DNA from: Hyphomicrobium sp.
Lineage (GTDB): Bacteria; Pseudomonadota; Alphaproteobacteria; Rhizobiales; Hyphomicrobiaceae
Assembly (NCBI GenBank): GCA_022844105.1
Contig: JALHMJ010000004.1
Location: 1 to 64,000, forward strand
Direction: 5' to 3'
Length of the DNA stretch: 64,000 nt
The notes beneath the pieces were generated by a model that saw only the letters and a program-made list of their open reading frames with translations, made no database searches and was not told the DNA's origin. Positions 60,280-64,000 of this stretch are shown one piece after another; positions within the stretch are counted from its first letter, which is position 1; each line of letters begins with the position of its first letter. A program made the position numbers and the translations under genes.

Positions 60280-61644
60280 ATGACAATCCAACAGAACCTT
60301 GGTCATACCCAAGGTCTCGGCGAAACAAACAGCATCTGGTTCAAGCTGACGCTTCTGTCCAAGGGCAACCCGGACAACCCGATGCAGACGCTGCAGATGA
60401 TGGCCGACCGATACGGTCCGGTCATCACCGTCAACATGGCTGACCAGCGCGTCGTCTTCCTCACCGAGCCTGAGCACTTCAAGCACGTGCTTGTCAGCAA
60501 GGCGGACGACTACATCAAGTACTTTGACGGCCTGAAGCCCGTCTTCGGCAAGTCGATGATCACGCACGACGGGGCGCTCTGGCAGAAGATCCGCATGCCG
60601 CAGCAACCGGCATTCCATCCCGATATGTTTGCCGAGTACATCCCCTACTTCCTGCAGGCCATCCACACGAAGATGGGTCTGTGGTCGAAGCTCGCCGAAA
60701 CGGGCGAAGAGTTCGAAATGGTCGAGCAGACTTGGACGCTCGCCGCCGACATGATCTGCAAGGCGCTGTTCGACCGCGACATGCCGTTCAACCCGCACGT
60801 CGTCTTCAAGTGCGTAAAAACGTACACCGACGTGATGGAACACAAAGCCATCCGCATGCGGGTGCTGCACGGCGATGACATCAAGATGACGGATGAGAAC
60901 GCGGCCAAGGCGATGGAGCTTTGGGCCAACGTTCCTCCCGCCGTCTTCGCCCAGAACCCGAACGAGGAACGCGAGCGCACGCTTCTCAAGATGATCGAAG
61001 CCGTTGTCGCAGACCCGAGCGTGCCCGAGTTCGATCAACAGCAGGCCATCGACGAACTGAAGCAATATCTCTGGGCCGGCACCGAGACCACGGCGCTGAC
61101 GCTCGCCTGGGCGCTGTATTTGACCTCAAAAAATCCCGATGCCGCCAACCGCATCCGCAAGGAAGGCGAGACGGTTTACGGCGATCGTGAACCGACCGCG
61201 GCCGACTATTCCGCCCTCGCCTACACACGCGCAGTGATCCAGGAAACGATGCGCATCTACCCCCCGATTTGGGGGCTTATTCGCGTCGCGACCAAGCCCG
61301 ATATCATTGGCGGCAAGGAAATCAAGCCCGGCGACCGCGTCGTGATATTCGCCTATGGCGCACACCACAACCCACGCTTCTGGCCCGAACCCGAGGAATT
61401 CCGCCCCGAACGCTGGATGGGCAGCACCAAGGGGCAGGTGAAATATTCCTACCTGCCGTTTGGCGGCGGCAAGCGCTCATGCATCGGCGGTGCGATGAGT
61501 CAGGTGGAGAACACCCTCGCACTCTCCATGCTGCTGCGCCGCTTCCGCCCCGAATACCTGGGCAAGGAACCGCCCGGTTTTTCCGGAACGGTCACGCTGA
61601 CGCCGAAGGGCGGCCTCAAATTCCGCGTCTGCGAACTGAGCTAA
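60280..61644 (+). CDS. Cytochrome P450
   Basis: A 454-residue soluble P450 with no signal or anchor. The I-helix oxygen-binding motif AGTETT is at 266-271, the ExxR (ETMR) at 322-325, and the haem-ligand loop FGGGKRSCIGG has Cys401. The CIGG and long I helix resemble the CYP4/CYP102-like branch (fatty-acid and alkane type) rather than CYP153. ATG at 60280 with GGAGACGAAGG upstream; an earlier GTG at 60202 is less likely. No ferredoxin or reductase gene is adjacent. The stop overlaps convergent cobC by four bases. Substrate unknown. Confidence 0.9.
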   Translation: MTIQQNLGHTQGLGETNSIWFKLTLLSKGNPDNPMQTLQMMADRYGPVITVNMADQRVVFLTEPEHFKHVLVSKADDYIKYFDGLKPVFGKSMITHDGALWQKIRMPQQPAFHPDMFAEYIPYFLQAIHTKMGLWSKLAETGEEFEMVEQTWTLAADMICKALFDRDMPFNPHVVFKCVKTYTDVMEHKAIRMRVLHGDDIKMTDENAAKAMELWANVPPAVFAQNPNEERERTLLKMIEAVVADPSVPEFDQQQAIDELKQYLWAGTETTALTLAWALYLTSKNPDAANRIRKEGETVYGDREPTAADYSALAYTRAVIQETMRIYPPIWGLIRVATKPDIIGGKEIKPGDRVVIFAYGAHHNPRFWPEPEEFRPERWMGSTKGQVKYSYLPFGGGKRSCIGGAMSQVENTLALSMLLRRFRPEYLGKEPPGFSGTVTLTPKGGLKFRVCELS

Positions 61645-62195
61645 AGTTCGACGGTGATGACCTCACCATAACGCGGCACCAGCCCTGGCCAGTCCGCAAC
61701 CGGCGCAGCCGACAAGGTCCCGCGTATCGCCGCAATGGGGCCGCCGTGGCAGATGGCGAGCGCGGGCGACGGCCCAGCACGAACATCCGCAAGCCAAGCC
61801 ATGGCCCGGTCGCGCATCTCAAATGTCGTCTCACCCGTTCCGCCGGGCCTAAAGCTGGCCGGCGCTTTGACAAGCCCCATCATCGCGTCCCCGCTTGTCG
61901 TGTAGATCTGGTCCCAGGTCAGACCCTCCCAGCCGCCGAAGTTGCACTCGGCCAGCCGCGGTTCAACGACAAAGCTGCCGAGCTTTGTAGCTTGGGCCAC
62001 AAGCGCACCAAGGAAACGGGCGCGCCGCAAGGGTGAAACGTACAGTGTCGGTGCCGCGAGCCGCGCCAACTCCGGTGCGAGTGTTCGGGCAGCGCTCCGG
62101 CCGTCACGACTGAGCCCGACATCGCTGGCCCCATAACACCGGCCTGCCCAATGCGCCGCCACAGCTGTATGTCGGACAAGGTGGACGACCCTCAT
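61641..62195 (-). CDS. cobC: Alpha-ribazole-5'-phosphate phosphatase (histidine phosphatase)
   Basis: A 184-residue histidine phosphatase. The phospho-histidine motif is LVRHT at 6-10 (RHT in place of RHG), followed by the GRCYGASDVGL segment that is typical of CobC-type proteins; ICHGG near residue 148 has the second catalytic His. It would dephosphorylate alpha-ribazole phosphate or adenosylcobalamin phosphate in nucleotide-loop assembly. It starts three bases after the cobS stop, so the three cob genes are one operon. Confidence 0.82.
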   Translation of the reverse strand: MRVVHLVRHTAVAAHWAGRCYGASDVGLSRDGRSAARTLAPELARLAAPTLYVSPLRRARFLGALVAQATKLGSFVVEPRLAECNFGGWEGLTWDQIYTTSGDAMMGLVKAPASFRPGGTGETTFEMRDRAMAWLADVRAGPSPALAICHGGPIAAIRGTLSAAPVADWPGLVPRYGEVITVEL

Positions 62196-62198
62196 TGC

Positions 62199-63005
62199 TC
62201 AACTCTCGCGCGCCAGCGCCAGCGTCGTAAGGATCGTGCCGGCGTATGCCGAAAACCCGAGGCAATCGCCGGTGACGCCGCCGAGCCGCCGCATCAGATA
62301 CGTGCGCAGCCAAGCAATGAAAACGCCGCATGCGACGACAGCAAAAACGATGCCGGCAAAATCATGCACGGCTGCAAACAGCACAACCGGCGCGCTCCAA
62401 GCCGCACCGCGCGCGAACGTGCCCCAGTCCGCCACCTGCCCGACGTCCTTGGCCAACCCCTCCCGCGCGGCGACGGGCGGGACGACGGCCATCACCGCCA
62501 AGATAACGAGCCGCGCCATCATGCCTGCGATGACCAACGCCGCTACAGCCGACCAGACACTGTCAAGCGCGATGAGCCCGCCCGCCCGCAATGCGACAGC
62601 AAGCACAAGACCGAGAGCACCGTAGCTGCCGATGCGGCTGTCTTTCATGATCCGCAAAACGTCCTCACGCGTCCAACCACCGCCGAACGCATCACAGAAG
62701 TCGGCGACCGCATCTTCGTGAAACGCCCCCGTCAGCCGCGCTTCCACCGCCAGCGCTGCGATCACGGCCAGCGGCAGCGGCAGCACGCTGTCGAAAATGA
62801 GCAGCGCCAGTGCCGTCAGCGCGCCGACACCCGCGCCGATGACCGGAAAGAATTGCAGCCCCCGCTTGATGTCTTCGGGAAATGTCGCCAGATCGCGCGT
62901 CTCCCCGCCGGGCACCGGAATACGGGTGAGGAATTGCACAGCGGTGAAAAACGCCCGCGGCCAGGGCGCTTCATGCCAAGCCGCACGACCGGCCTGTAAG
63001 TTCAT
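62199..63005 (-). CDS. cobS: Adenosylcobinamide-GDP ribazoletransferase (cobalamin synthase)
   Basis: A 268-residue membrane enzyme with about six helices that joins alpha-ribazole to adenosylcobinamide-GDP. GAFHEDAVADFCDAFGGG at about 93-110 is the family metal-binding signature, followed by RIMKDSRIGSYG. Its start overlaps the cobT stop (ATGA). (Called CobV in Pseudomonas/alphaproteobacterial naming.). Confidence 0.93.
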   Translation of the reverse strand: MNLQAGRAAWHEAPWPRAFFTAVQFLTRIPVPGGETRDLATFPEDIKRGLQFFPVIGAGVGALTALALLIFDSVLPLPLAVIAALAVEARLTGAFHEDAVADFCDAFGGGWTREDVLRIMKDSRIGSYGALGLVLAVALRAGGLIALDSVWSAVAALVIAGMMARLVILAVMAVVPPVAAREGLAKDVGQVADWGTFARGAAWSAPVVLFAAVHDFAGIVFAVVACGVFIAWLRTYLMRRLGGVTGDCLGFSAYAGTILTTLALARES

Positions 63006-64000
63006 GCGCCCCCGGCTCCAGCAATGACCTCATCGAGTTTGGCGACATCGACGAGAAGTGCAGCCGCTGCATCCAGCATCGGCAGGATCAGCAGCGCACC
63101 CGTCCCTTCACCCAGGCGCAGGCGCCAATCGAGAAAAGGCACGAGGCCAAGCCGCTGCAAGGCCACAGCATGCGCCGGCTCCGCGCTGACATGGGCGGCA
63201 ATGGCCGTTTCGAGCGCCGCAGGATCGACGGCCTGCGCGACAATGGCCGCTGCGCCGGATACCACGCCGTCCAGAATGACCGGCAAGTCGGCATCCGCTG
63301 CCGCAGCGATTGCACCCGCCATCGCAACAATTTCGAACCCGGCAACGCTCGCCATCGCCGCCACGGGATCGTCCTCGATCATGTCGCGTGCCCGCGCCAC
63401 CGCGCCCCGCACCACATCCCGCTTACGCTGCAGCGTCTCATCTGTTGCCCCAGCGCCCGAGCCGACCAGCGCATCGCTGTCGACTTCGCAGCCAAGTGCA
63501 ATGAGCGCCGCGGCGGCCGTCGTATTACCGATGCCGATTTCCCCGACCGCGAGGATCCGCATGCCGTCCGCGCGTGCCTCGGCAACCGCCGCCTGCCCCG
63601 CCATCCAGGCCAGCCAGAATGCATCCGAAGTCATGGCCGGTGCGCTGGCCAGGCTCGCAGTGCCTCGCCCGACGCGCCGGTCGCGGTAAACGTCGCCGGC
63701 CGGCGCGGCGCTCATCACCGAACCGACATCGACGAGTACCACCGACGCATCGAATGCAGCAGCCAGCGCCGAACACGAGGCCCGCCCCGACGCGATGACA
63801 CCGATCATCGCTGCGGTGACAGCTTGCGGCCAGATGCCAACCCCATCAGCCACGACGCCATGATCACCAGCGAACACGAGGAGCCGTCGCGGCTTTGTCT
63901 GCGGAGCAAGCGTGCCCTGGATCGAACCAAGCCGCACGGCAAGGTCTTCCAGACGGCCAAGACTGCCCTTGGGCTTGGCCAGCCGGTCGAGATGGGCTGC
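63002..64000 (-). CDS. cobT: Nicotinate-nucleotide-dimethylbenzimidazole phosphoribosyltransferase, 5' end outside window
   Basis: The last 332 residues are visible; the reading frame is open to the window edge. It begins with AAHLDRLAKPKGSLGRLEDLA, the conserved N-terminal segment, so little is missing. FAGDHGVV, GEIGIGNTT and the catalytic Glu in RLGEGTGA (near 300) are intact. It makes alpha-ribazole phosphate from dimethylbenzimidazole and nicotinate mononucleotide. First visible gene of the cobT-cobS-cobC operon. (CobU in alphaproteobacterial naming.). Confidence 0.93.
   Translation of the reverse strand, partial: AAHLDRLAKPKGSLGRLEDLAVRLGSIQGTLAPQTKPRRLLVFAGDHGVVADGVGIWPQAVTAAMIGVIASGRASCSALAAAFDASVVLVDVGSVMSAAPAGDVYRDRRVGRGTASLASAPAMTSDAFWLAWMAGQAAVAEARADGMRILAVGEIGIGNTTAAAALIALGCEVDSDALVGSGAGATDETLQRKRDVVRGAVARARDMIEDDPVAAMASVAGFEIVAMAGAIAAAADADLPVILDGVVSGAAAIVAQAVDPAALETAIAAHVSAEPAHAVALQRLGLVPFLDWRLRLGEGTGALLILPMLDAAAALLVDVAKLDEVIAGAGGA

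Overview
The window is 64 kb of chromosome-like DNA at roughly 60% GC, densely packed with protein genes and with no rRNA, tRNA, CRISPR array, intact insertion sequence or phage. The gene set points to an alphaproteobacterium of the Hyphomicrobiales (Rhizobiales) type: eukaryotic-type glutamine synthetase GlnII next to a DUF2735 gene, an Mrp/Mnh antiporter with fused A and B subunits, intracellular PHB depolymerase with 3-hydroxybutyrate dehydrogenase, OpgC, ergothioneine genes and late cobalamin genes. I cannot name the genus. Layout from left to right. 1-4.1 kb: a small exported protein, a secreted Met/His-rich metzincin protease, then patatin and 3-hydroxybutyrate dehydrogenase genes. 4.3-6.6 kb: egtB-egtD, translationally coupled (ergothioneine). 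7.0-14.1 kb: a DoxX-like gene facing a tight seven-gene minus-strand operon (SGNH esterase, TTC38-like protein, ThDP enzyme, OpgC acyltransferase, two small Cys-containing exported proteins, SCO copper protein) whose joint function I do not recognise. 14.3-26.6 kb: an anchored protein, a membrane metallophosphoesterase, AmtB, an operon of a membrane-anchored Sel1-like protein with two dynamin-like GTPases, then a glutaminase-STAS-cNMP fusion coupled to a FecR-domain protein. 26.9-38.6 kb: a catabolic island with an AraC regulator, two small-molecule kinases, a class III PLP enzyme resembling amino-alcohol-phosphate phospho-lyases, aldehyde dehydrogenase, APC permease, SDR, isochorismatase-like hydrolase and a dimethylglycine-dehydrogenase-like flavoprotein. 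38.7-42.9 kb: Nudix hydrolase, PhaZ, a GST and glnII with its DUF2735 neighbour. 43-52.9 kb: a DUF2779 double nuclease, a zinc-ribbon metallopeptidase, and the divergent three-gene amidoligase / ATP-grasp-alpha-E / transglutaminase cassette. 53.2-59.1 kb: a small exported protein gene and the mnhABCDEFG operon. 59.3-64 kb: purN, a cytochrome P450 and cobT-cobS-cobC, with cobT running off the right edge. Themes that tie genes together are nitrogen handling (AmtB, GlnII, glutaminase, amine catabolism), PHB mobilisation (PhaZ, BdhA, perhaps the patatin protein), redox and copper homeostasis (ergothioneine, SCO, GST) and sodium/pH homeostasis (Mnh). The two regions that most resemble incompletely described systems are the putative peptide-ligase/transglutaminase/metallopeptidase locus at 44.6-52.9 kb and the seven-gene operon at 7.6-14.1 kb; the dynamin-like pair with its membrane anchor and the kinase/phospho-lyase island come next.
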